Source of the DNA: an uncultured Corynebacterium sp.
GTDB lineage: Bacteria; Actinomycetota; Actinomycetes; Mycobacteriales; Mycobacteriaceae
Assembly (NCBI RefSeq): GCF_902489365.1
Contig: NZ_CABTZR010000056.1
Location: forward strand, 1-14,913
DNA: 14,913 nucleotides
Reading direction: 5' to 3'
The notes below the pieces were generated by a model. That model did no database searches. It was not told where the DNA came from and was given only the letters and a program-made list of their open reading frames with translations. The translations under genes and the position numbers were made by a program. Numbering within the stretch: the stretch's first letter is position 1; each line of letters begins with the position of its first letter. Shown one piece after another: positions 1 through 6,523 of this stretch.

Positions 1-1
1 C

Positions 2-727
2 GGGGTGAGGTTGACGTATCGAGCGTCGGGTCCGCATTCGTTGACGATTACTGATTCAGCCTTGCGCATTAGTGAAATGCGCGGGACCTTGGAGTCGATT
101 AATCCGGCTGATTTGTTGGATGCGGCAGGCCAGGTGTTCTTTGATAAGGCGCACGGGGGTTCTAAGCCTGCGGTGGCTACCAATGTGGTGGTGACCTTGG
201 ATGAGTTGGATCGGATTGTGCGGGGTGAGGGTGATGATATTGAGCTTGAGCTCACCAACGGTGGGCGGATGACTGGCCGGGAGTTTGTGACCTATAAGTT
301 TGCTGAGGTTGGGTATGTGACGTTGGTGCATCCGACGATTGGGCCGGTGTGGTTGCACAGGGTGCGGCGTTTGGCGGGGTTTGAGCAACGGGTAATGGCC
401 AGTGCGGAGCATCCGACGTGTGCGCGTGAGGGGTGTAATAAGCCGGCGGATTATTGCCAGGTGCATCATTTGGTGCCGTGGAAAGCTGGTGGGACCACGG
501 ATCCGCCGAACCTGACGATGCTGTGTGCTTATCACAATGGCATTAATGATGATGATCCGGATAAGCCGACTGGTGCCGGTTATGTCTTCCGGTTGCGGGG
601 TGGGGTGGGGTATGTGCCACCCTGGGCGGAGCCGATTACGTCCCAGCCGGCATACCAAGCGGCACAAGCAGCATTGAAACAGCAGACCACAGGGGGCTTT
701 TTAGGTTCAGCCCCGCCGGATACCTAA
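2..727 (+). CDS. HNH endonuclease, DUF222/13E12-type, C-terminal part (5' end outside window)
   Basis: The frame is open from the left edge, so this is the 3' part of a longer gene; the GTG at base 5 is probably internal. Counting from it, the nuclease domain spans about residues 139-182 of 240. It shows a zinc-knuckle pattern (C139 and C144, later C174 and H177), the HH-L-V-P-W segment at residues 154-158, G-G-T-T-D and N169, which together form a canonical HNH motif. The family usually has an N-terminal DUF222 region; only its end can lie here. These proteins are common and often multicopy in Corynebacterium and Mycobacterium genomes, and their biological role is mostly unknown. Codon use leans to G/T third positions (ttg, ggt, gat), unlike the downstream genes, which may point to separate ancestry. 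The gene converges on the response regulator gene. The nuclease family call is secure; the function in the cell is not. Confidence 0.85.
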   Translation, partial: GVRLTYRASGPHSLTITDSALRISEMRGTLESINPADLLDAAGQVFFDKAHGGSKPAVATNVVVTLDELDRIVRGEGDDIELELTNGGRMTGREFVTYKFAEVGYVTLVHPTIGPVWLHRVRRLAGFEQRVMASAEHPTCAREGCNKPADYCQVHHLVPWKAGGTTDPPNLTMLCAYHNGINDDDPDKPTGAGYVFRLRGGVGYVPPWAEPITSQPAYQAAQAALKQQTTGGFLGSAPPDT

Positions 728-752
728 ACCCCAATCCCAAACACATGCTGAA

Positions 753-777
753 GCGGAAGCCACCAGGTGGCTCCCGC
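753..777. terminator. Stem-loop between convergent genes, possible bidirectional terminator
   Basis: An 11-bp stem with one mismatch and a 3-base CAG loop lies in the 68-base gap between the stops of the HNH gene (+) and the response regulator gene (-). The arms are GCGGAAGCCAC and GTGGCTCCCGC. There is no T-run on either side, so it is not a textbook intrinsic terminator. Its place between two converging stops still suggests it ends or protects both transcripts. Confidence 0.5.
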
Positions 778-795
778 CATATCGGCGATCCCTAC

Positions 796-1449
796 TTAGG
801 AACCAGCGCCACCTAAAATTTTGGTCACCAGGTTTAGGCGCGTGCTGGCGCCGAAGATGGTGATGAGGCGCGAGACGTGCTTCTTCACGGCCGATTCCGA
901 ATAGTGGGTGGCGGCGGCGATCTCTGAATTGGAGTTACCGGCGAGGAGGAGTTTGAGGACGGCAACTTCTGCCTCGTGGAGATCGTGGCTCTCAATGGCG
1001 GCGGCGACGGGATCGCGTGGGGTGGCAGGCTCACCGATGTAGTCAACCAAACGGTGCATGGCGGCGGGTGCCACGACGGTGCCACCTTCCACAGCGGCGC
1101 GAACCGCCTCAATGATGGAGCGCGGGCGTTGGTTCTTCAAGATATAGCCCGCGCCGCCCGCCCGCAGGATCTTCAGCATCGTGTCATCCGAGTCGAAGGC
1201 GGTTACCGCCAAAAACGTCGGGGGATTCGGTCCGGAATTAAGGTGCTTGAGCAGCGTAATGCCGTCCATGTGCGGCATGTGAATATCGGCGAGGACGAGG
1301 TCCGGATTGACTTCTTCAATCTGCGCTAAGCAATCCGCACCATTGGTTGCCTCACCGACCACCGTGATGTCCTCGGTGGTCTGGAAATAGACGCGGAGCG
1401 TCGAGCGAACGAGCTCGTCGTCGTCAACGAGGAAAACCCGAATGCTCAT
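796..1449 (-). CDS. Two-component response regulator, NarL/LuxR family
   Basis: This is a 217-residue DNA-binding response regulator, a normal length for the NarL family. The receiver domain covers about residues 1-120: the acidic pocket is D9-D10-D11, the phospho-acceptor is D55 (in A-D-I-H-M-P), and the switch residues are T83 and K105. A LuxR-type helix-turn-helix fills about residues 155-212, with the recognition region S-E-S-A-V-K-K-H-V-S-R-L. It should be phosphorylated by the histidine kinase encoded upstream (1723-2799) and then bind promoter DNA. The ATG start follows the stop of the small secreted-protein gene by 12 bases. No Shine-Dalgarno-like sequence precedes it (the leader reads ACTGTTTCCCCC), so translation probably depends on coupling to that upstream gene. 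Target genes and stimulus cannot be deduced. Confidence 0.93.
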   Translation of the reverse strand: MSIRVFLVDDDELVRSTLRVYFQTTEDITVVGEATNGADCLAQIEEVNPDLVLADIHMPHMDGITLLKHLNSGPNPPTFLAVTAFDSDDTMLKILRAGGAGYILKNQRPRSIIEAVRAAVEGGTVVAPAAMHRLVDYIGEPATPRDPVAAAIESHDLHEAEVAVLKLLLAGNSNSEIAAATHYSESAVKKHVSRLITIFGASTRLNLVTKILGGAGS

Positions 1450-1461
1450 GGGGGAAACAGT

Positions 1462-1674
1462 TTAGCCGCACCACCAGCGCTGGGGGCTGGTGGAGCAACG
1501 GAAGTGGTCGGTGAATTCGCCTGCGAAAGACTTGTAGAAGGTGAATCCGGTGGACTCAGTGCTCTCAGTTGCGGTGGTTGCAGCGGTAGCTTCAACAGGA
1601 GTCTCAGCAGCGCTGGCGATTGGCGTGGACAACAGTGCGAGAGCTGCGGCGGCAACGGCGAGGGAAGTACGCAT
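1462..1674 (-). CDS. Small secreted protein encoded between histidine kinase and response regulator
   Basis: A 70-residue protein with a clear Sec signal peptide: R2, a hydrophobic Ala/Leu core at residues 5-16, and a likely cleavage site after A-S-A at residues 20-22. The mature part is about 48 residues: a Thr/Ala/Glu-rich linker to about residue 42, then an aromatic-rich tail with F44, F46, Y47, F50, F54, F58 and W67-W68. C60 and C69 could form a disulfide. There is no lipobox and no second membrane segment. A good ribosome site (AAAAGG, about 7 bases before the ATG) supports it as a real gene. It begins 48 bases after the kinase stop and ends 12 bases before the regulator start. I do not recognise a family. 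Its position suggests a partner or ligand of the two-component system, or an exported product under its control; this is inference. Confidence 0.75.
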   Translation of the reverse strand: MRTSLAVAAAALALLSTPIASAAETPVEATAATTATESTESTGFTFYKSFAGEFTDHFRCSTSPQRWWCG

Positions 1675-1721
1675 GTCAAACCTTTTGGAATTTAAGAAAC
1701 GGCGAACTACCGGGAAAGCTT

Positions 1722-1727
1722 ACTATA
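1722..1727 (-). promoter_or_regulatory. Possible internal -10 box for the small secreted protein and response regulator
   Basis: On the minus strand the sequence TATAGT fits the corynebacterial -10 consensus (TANANT). It lies 48-53 bases upstream of the small secreted-protein ATG and overlaps the TAG stop of the kinase gene. The -35 region is poor, which is common in this genus. An internal start here would let the 70-residue protein and the regulator be made separately from the kinase. Confidence 0.3.
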
Positions 1728-2799
1728 TTTTTCTTAGGTGGGCGGTGGGAAGAGTAAGGCGTGTGACCCAGCGCTCGCCTTCCTTGCCGCTGCCGAAGCT
1801 GCCGTGCATTCGGCGAACGCGGCGGGCGATTTCCCCCAAACCCAGATTCGTCGTCATGTATTGGCGTGATTGTTGCGCCGCAATCTCGGACGTGATCACG
1901 AGGTCGATGGACTTGGAGCTGCCGGTGGCCTCGATGCTCACACGGGATTCAGGGCGAGCGTACTTGAGGATGTTGATGGCGAGCTCAGAGAACACGAGGG
2001 AGAGCTTTTCCGGTAGCGCAAGCTCACCGTTCTTGCCTACATTGATCTGTGCTTCGCAGTGGAAGCCGTGGCTGCTCAGGAAGCTAATCATGGTGTCGAG
2101 GTCTTCCTGCAGCGACTTGACCCCCTTGGTCACGCTTTCGTTCTTCATCACGCGCAATAGATCACGCACCTCGCCCATGGCGCGGCGGGCGTCGTCAGCA
2201 ATCGCCTCCGCGGAGTCAGCCGCGGAAGGATCCGTTTGGGTCAACGCCAGGGTTTCGGAGCGCATGACCACGGAGGTTAAGGTCGCGGCGACCGAATCGT
2301 GCAGTGCGGTCATCAGCGCCTCGCGCTCTTCTGCGGCGCGCTGCTCAGCGGCAAGACGCTGGTCCCGGGTTTTGCGTAGCGCAGCCCCAATGACGATGGC
2401 CACCGCATACAAGACGAGCGGCGTCGACAGGTTTAACGGGTCGAAGTCAGGCAGAAAATTAATCGAAGGATCCGTAGTGACGAGGTATGTGTACGCCACC
2501 GCTGGGGGAACGGCCCACAGCCAGCGCGTGCGAAACGCCACGATGCCCACGATGACGGGGCTCCACGCGAAGAGCAGGAATGACCGCCAATCGGAAAACC
2601 ACATCGCCAGCGCAAAAAGCGCACCGTACCCGCAGGCCGCCACAAGTGGGCGGCGGACGGCCAGCGGTGTCAGGGTGACGCCGAGGCCGGCGAGGACGAG
2701 TGCGCCGGGGGTGAGAAAGTTTTTGTCTACCGTGACGGTGAGCATCACCAAAATGATGCAGCCAACGCCGGCGATGCTATAGAACTTCGAGGAGTTCAT
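1723..2799 (-). CDS. Sensor histidine kinase, NarL-type (HisKA_3), multi-pass membrane
   Basis: A 358-residue sensor kinase. Residues about 7-141 form five or six membrane segments with only short loops, so the signal is probably sensed in or near the membrane. A charged helix (residues 142-160) leads to the dimerisation/phospho-acceptor helix with H167 in A-L-H-D-S-V. The ATP-binding domain has an N-box around E272-N276 (S-E-L-A-I-N-I-L-K) and a late glycine box N-L-G-L-G-E-I-A-R-R-V at residues 318-328. The usual D-x-G-x-G box is missing: where it is expected the sequence reads I-T-S-E-I-A-A-Q-Q. The likely partner is the regulator at 796-1449. The ATG lies 15 bases after the crgA stop without a strong ribosome site, so the gene is probably co-transcribed with crgA. 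The stimulus cannot be inferred. Confidence 0.9.
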   Translation of the reverse strand: MNSSKFYSIAGVGCIILVMLTVTVDKNFLTPGALVLAGLGVTLTPLAVRRPLVAACGYGALFALAMWFSDWRSFLLFAWSPVIVGIVAFRTRWLWAVPPAVAYTYLVTTDPSINFLPDFDPLNLSTPLVLYAVAIVIGAALRKTRDQRLAAEQRAAEEREALMTALHDSVAATLTSVVMRSETLALTQTDPSAADSAEAIADDARRAMGEVRDLLRVMKNESVTKGVKSLQEDLDTMISFLSSHGFHCEAQINVGKNGELALPEKLSLVFSELAINILKYARPESRVSIEATGSSKSIDLVITSEIAAQQSRQYMTTNLGLGEIARRVRRMHGSFGSGKEGERWVTRLTLPTAHLRKI

Positions 2800-2814
2800 C
2801 GGCGGCGCTGAAAG

Positions 2815-3090
2815 TTAACGCCAGCCCATCGTCATCAGAAGGCCGATGATGGCCAGGCCGAAGCCGATGCCGTAGTTCCACGGGCCTAGCTCCTGCATGA
2901 ACGGAATGGACTCGCCCGCCAGGTAGTTGACCACCAGCCAGAGCAGGCCGAGAAGCATGAGGCCCAGCATAATGGCGATGTACCACTTCGGGGTGCCCTC
3001 AGAGTTGATCTTGACCGGGGTGCGGTTAGTAGCAGAGCTGGAGGACTGCGGGAGTGCGGAGCCCTCCGTCGTGATCTTGGACTTTGGCAT
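2815..3090 (-). CDS. crgA: Cell division protein CrgA
   Basis: A 91-residue membrane protein matching CrgA, an actinobacterial septation factor that in mycobacteria contacts FtsZ, FtsQ, FtsI and other divisome members. A polar Ser/Thr-rich cytoplasmic head (residues 1-33) precedes P-K-W-Y and the first membrane helix (about 37-57). A short loop with G-P-W-N-Y follows, then the second helix (about 71-88), ending in the characteristic M-T-M-G-W-R. The ribosome site GAAGGTG lies just before the ATG. The gene follows pknB by 67 bases, as in related genomes, and could be an extension of that operon or have its own weak promoter; I see no convincing -35/-10 pair in the gap. The head contains Thr/Ser residues that the neighbouring kinases might phosphorylate, which is inference. 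Confidence 0.93.
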   Translation of the reverse strand: MPKSKITTEGSALPQSSSSATNRTPVKINSEGTPKWYIAIMLGLMLLGLLWLVVNYLAGESIPFMQELGPWNYGIGFGLAIIGLLMTMGWR

Positions 3091-3157
3091 TGTTACACCT
3101 TCACGAAGAATAGGGGGGTTAATCTGTGGAATACCTTAGCAGCTGCGGCAATGAGAG

Positions 3158-5098
3158 CTACTGCGGCAGCAGTGCTGCCGGGTCAAACTCCCAGAACCGG
3201 ATGTGGATGGTCTCATCCTTGCGGATGACATCACCGCGGCTTGCCGACGCCCACCCAATCTTGTCGCTGTCGATCGGGTTAGACGTCGGGATGCGCTCGC
3301 CCACCTCGAAGGAGCCGGACCAGCCCTTGGCGCGCAGCGCGGAGTCAGCCTCCTGCTGCGTAGAGCGCGTCAGGTCCGGTGCTTGGATGAGCATCGCGTT
3401 GGAGACCTCCAGGGTGACCTGGCTGCCCTTGGGAAGCTTCTGGCCCTTCTCGACGACCCTGAGCACCTGGTTTTCCGGAAGCTCAGAGTCCACCGAGTTC
3501 ACGTTGACGTCAAAGTCCATGGAGGACAGCATCTCGACCGCGCGGTCACGATCCATGCCGCTGACATCCGGGACGCTAACTTCCTTCTGACCCTTGGAGA
3601 CGGTGATCCGCACCTTCGAGCCCTTGGACAGCTGCGTACCGCCCGCCGGGTTCTGGGAAATGATCTCGCCCGCGGGGGCCTCATCATTTACCTGCTCGAC
3701 GTCGGTGTGGAGCTCGAGCTCGGCTTCCTCCAGCGCGGCGGTGGCTTCATCCAGCTTCATGCCGGTGAGATCCGGAACCTCGGTGACCTCCTTGCCGGAG
3801 GACACCGTCAGCGTGACCGAGGAGTTCTTCTGCAGCTCTGAGCCCTCCGCTGGGTTGATACGGATGACCTTGCCGCGCGGCACATCGGGGCTGGCTTCCT
3901 CGTTGATGCTTACCAGAAGGCCAAGCTTTTCTAGTTCCTCCACCACTTCGTTGCGCGGGCGGTTGGCCACCTTCGGGATAGTCACCATGTTTGCGCGCTG
4001 GGCTGCTTCCTGCTGCTCCTGTTCGCGTTCGCGGGCCTCTTGGCGGGAGCTATCCCAGAAATCCCAGGCAAAATAACCAATGATGGCGACGAGAGAAGCC
4101 GCGAGCAGCGCCGCCAGCCATTTCAGACCGGAGCCGGATTCCTCATCCTCCGACGGGCGGGTCGAGGCCACCGGTGCGCGGTGCTGCGCGGCCACGGGTG
4201 CCACCATCGTGGTGGGGTGATCCTCATCGTTGACGTGGGAGCGTGCTGCCTCCGGCAGCTGACCCTGGGCCAAACGCTCGAGGTCATCGCCCATCTCCCA
4301 AGCAGATTGATAGCGGTCCGCAGGGTGCTTGGCCATCGCCGTGAGCACGACGGCGTCGACGCCGAGGCGCTGCCGCTCCGTCAGATCTTCGGTGATGAGC
4401 TCCGAGGGCGGTGCCGGATCCTCCTGCACATGCTGGTAAGCCACCGCAAAAGGTGTTTCACCTTCAAACGGCGTGCGGCCGGTAACCGTTTCATACATGA
4501 CGCAGCCCAAAGCGTAAACGTCAGAGCGGGCGTCGGCAGGCTTGCCGCGGGCCTGTTCCGGCGAGAGGTACTGCGCGGTGCCGATCACCGCGGAGGTCTG
4601 CGTCATCGCGGACGTGGAATCATCCAGCGCGCGGGCGATGCCGAAGTCCATGACCTTCACCTGGCCGGTGTTGGTCAGCATAATGTTGGCCGGCTTGATA
4701 TCGCGGTGGATAATCCCGGCCTCGTGGGAAGACTGCAAAGCATCCGCCACCGGTTTGAGCACGCGCGCGGCTTCTTCGACCGGCATGGGGCCATCCTCAC
4801 GGACGATGTCGCGCAAGGTGCGGCCCTGCACGTATTCCATGACGATATAGGGCACCATCAGGCCGTCGACGTCCTTTTCACCCGTGTCGAAGACGGCAAC
4901 GATGTTCGGGTGGTTGAGCTTGCCGGAATTCTGGGCCTCGCGGCGGAAACGCTCGCGGAAGTTGACGTCGCGCGCCATGTCGGGGCGCAGCATCTTGATG
5001 GCGACGGTGCGCCCCAAAACGGAGTCCTCGGCTTCGTACACCTCGGACATGCCGCCGGTGCCGATGGACTGGCGGAGGTGGTACCGATCACTGACCAT
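3158..5098 (-). CDS. pknB: Transmembrane Ser/Thr protein kinase PknB with four PASTA domains
   Basis: A 646-residue receptor kinase that controls peptidoglycan synthesis and division. The cytoplasmic kinase domain covers about residues 6-277: glycine loop G-T-G-G-M-S-E-V, K35, catalytic H131-R132-D133, D151-F-G, and activation-loop threonines T166 and T168 before G-T-A-Q-Y-L-S-P-E. The juxtamembrane stretch includes H-P-T-T-M (294-298). One membrane helix lies at about 326-347. Outside are a Glu/Gln/Arg-rich spacer and four PASTA repeats at about 371-436, 437-503, 504-568 and 569-637, which bind cell-wall fragments. The last repeat diverges and lacks the N-P-x-x-G signature. The ATG is 6 bases after the pknA stop and is preceded at a distance by GGGAGG inside pknA. 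All catalytic residues are present, so it should be active. Confidence 0.97.
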   Translation of the reverse strand: MVSDRYHLRQSIGTGGMSEVYEAEDSVLGRTVAIKMLRPDMARDVNFRERFRREAQNSGKLNHPNIVAVFDTGEKDVDGLMVPYIVMEYVQGRTLRDIVREDGPMPVEEAARVLKPVADALQSSHEAGIIHRDIKPANIMLTNTGQVKVMDFGIARALDDSTSAMTQTSAVIGTAQYLSPEQARGKPADARSDVYALGCVMYETVTGRTPFEGETPFAVAYQHVQEDPAPPSELITEDLTERQRLGVDAVVLTAMAKHPADRYQSAWEMGDDLERLAQGQLPEAARSHVNDEDHPTTMVAPVAAQHRAPVASTRPSEDEESGSGLKWLAALLAASLVAIIGYFAWDFWDSSRQEAREREQEQQEAAQRANMVTIPKVANRPRNEVVEELEKLGLLVSINEEASPDVPRGKVIRINPAEGSELQKNSSVTLTVSSGKEVTEVPDLTGMKLDEATAALEEAELELHTDVEQVNDEAPAGEIISQNPAGGTQLSKGSKVRITVSKGQKEVSVPDVSGMDRDRAVEMLSSMDFDVNVNSVDSELPENQVLRVVEKGQKLPKGSQVTLEVSNAMLIQAPDLTRSTQQEADSALRAKGWSGSFEVGERIPTSNPIDSDKIGWASASRGDVIRKDETIHIRFWEFDPAALLPQ

Positions 5099-5104
5099 GG
5101 TGGG

Positions 5105-6523
5105 TTACTGGCCTCCCTGTAGTGCGGATTCTTCGGTGGGGTTGCTCTGTGAGTCTAGTTCGGGCGCGGACGTTGGGCTGTCATTGACCTGCGGTTGCGT
5201 CTCCTCCGTAGGGAATTCGGGCGGCTCCTGATGGGTCGTGTGTTCCGTGGTCACCGGCGGGGCGGGGATGATCGAGTGCGTCGTGGTAACGGTGACCCGG
5301 GTCGGCTCCTCCTCGACGGTGGTTATCTCGACAGTCTCGGGAGCTTCCGTTTCCTCTTCCTCCGGCGTCTCCGGCTCTACCGTCTCGGTCACAATGACCT
5401 CCGTCGGCGCTGGTGGCGGGGTCGGTGAGGTATTCCCCCACATCCGGTAGGCCATCAGCCCGATGGCCACGAGGGCGGCGATGGCCACGGCGATGAGCAA
5501 ACCGGTGCCGAAACCTCCCTGCTTAGCGGGGCGCTCCTTCGGCTGTGGTGTAGAAGGCTGGACAGCTGGGCGCACCGTGGTGGGGTGCGCCATGTTGGCC
5601 AGCATTTCCGTCGAGGCGGAGGGAGAAGGCTCAGCGGCGATGGGCGCGAGTGCTGCGGATTTGGGCTGCGGCGGGCGCTGGCCCTGGCGTACGGCCGAGA
5701 TCGCATTGGTGAACTCGTTGCCATCGACGAAGCGGGTGCCCGGGTCCTTGCGCAGGGCCATGCCGATCAGTTCCCGGGTGGGCGCGCTAATCGACGTCGA
5801 CAAGGGCTCCGGCGCCTGACTAATGTGCGCCAGCGCCACCGATACCGAGGAATCACCGCTGAAGGGGCGCTTGCCGGCCAGCATCTCGTAGCCCACCACA
5901 CCGAGTGAATAGACATCCGAAGTTGGGCCGACCTCGTAGCCCTGGGCCTGCTCGGGGGAGACGTACTGGGCGGTGCCGACGACCATGCCGGTGCGAGTCA
6001 GCGGCACGGCGGCGGCGGCCTTGGCGATGCCAAAGTCAGTGATCTTGACCTGCCCATTTTGGGTAATCATGAGGTTGCCGGGCTTGATGTCGCGGTGTAC
6101 AAGCCCCATATGGTGGATCACGGACAGGCCGTGGGAGGCCTGCTCCATGACGTCGAGCGCCAGCGTTTCCGGCAGCGCGCCCTCGCGCGCCAGCAGGTCT
6201 GCCAGGGATTCGCCGCGGATGTACTCGAGGGCCATGTAACAGAAGGTACGGCCGTTGTCCTCGAGCTCGCGGTAGTCGTAGGTGGCCACGACGTTCTCGG
6301 AATCAATGGACTCTGCAGCCTTGGCCTCGTTGCGGAAGCGCGAGAGAAACTCGTTGTTGTCCGAGAACTCGGGGCGCAGGACCTTGAGGGCGACTTCGCG
6401 GTCATTGCGGACATCATCCGCCAGCCACACCGTGGACATGCCGCCGTGGCCGACGATCCACTGCAGCTGGTAGTCCTCACCGATCAGTTCTTGGAGGTGC
6501 TTTTTGTTATCTGCACTATTCAC
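5105..6523 (-). CDS. pknA: Transmembrane Ser/Thr protein kinase PknA
   Basis: A 472-residue kinase that works with PknB on cell shape and division targets. The kinase domain occupies about residues 18-280, with glycine loop G-H-G-G-M-S-T-V, K47, H143-R144-D145, D163-F-G, and activation-loop threonines T176 and T178. A Pro/Ser/Thr-rich juxtamembrane part contains H-P-T-T-V (313-317). One membrane helix lies at about 338-359. The external part (about 113 residues) has no PASTA domain and is a low-complexity Pro/Thr/Glu tail. The start is GTG: it overlaps the pbpA TAG stop by one base (TAGTG) and has a strong GGAGGTGAG ribosome site 9 bases upstream, which fixes the start. Downstream pknB follows after 6 bases. 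Confidence 0.96.
   Translation of the reverse strand: MNSADNKKHLQELIGEDYQLQWIVGHGGMSTVWLADDVRNDREVALKVLRPEFSDNNEFLSRFRNEAKAAESIDSENVVATYDYRELEDNGRTFCYMALEYIRGESLADLLAREGALPETLALDVMEQASHGLSVIHHMGLVHRDIKPGNLMITQNGQVKITDFGIAKAAAAVPLTRTGMVVGTAQYVSPEQAQGYEVGPTSDVYSLGVVGYEMLAGKRPFSGDSSVSVALAHISQAPEPLSTSISAPTRELIGMALRKDPGTRFVDGNEFTNAISAVRQGQRPPQPKSAALAPIAAEPSPSASTEMLANMAHPTTVRPAVQPSTPQPKERPAKQGGFGTGLLIAVAIAALVAIGLMAYRMWGNTSPTPPPAPTEVIVTETVEPETPEEEETEAPETVEITTVEEEPTRVTVTTTHSIIPAPPVTTEHTTHQEPPEFPTEETQPQVNDSPTSAPELDSQSNPTEESALQGGQ

Noticed and set aside
56..667. Minus-strand frame opposite the HNH nuclease gene
   Set aside because: The plus strand encodes a complete HNH motif; the reverse frame is Arg/His/Pro-rich noise.
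1541..2782. Plus-strand reading frame (413 codons) opposite the histidine kinase
   Set aside because: Ser/Arg-rich mirror of the kinase gene, which has real membrane segments and kinase boxes.
3164..3180. Palindrome at the 3' end of pknB as a terminator
   Set aside because: The 17-base palindrome lies inside the last codons, has almost no loop and no T-run; it is probably a by-product of the A-A-L-L-P-Q coding sequence.
4040..5122. Long plus-strand reading frame (360 codons) opposite pknB
   Set aside because: It is antisense to a certain kinase gene; its Arg/His/Gly-rich composition has no domain logic and arises from GC-rich codons on the other strand.
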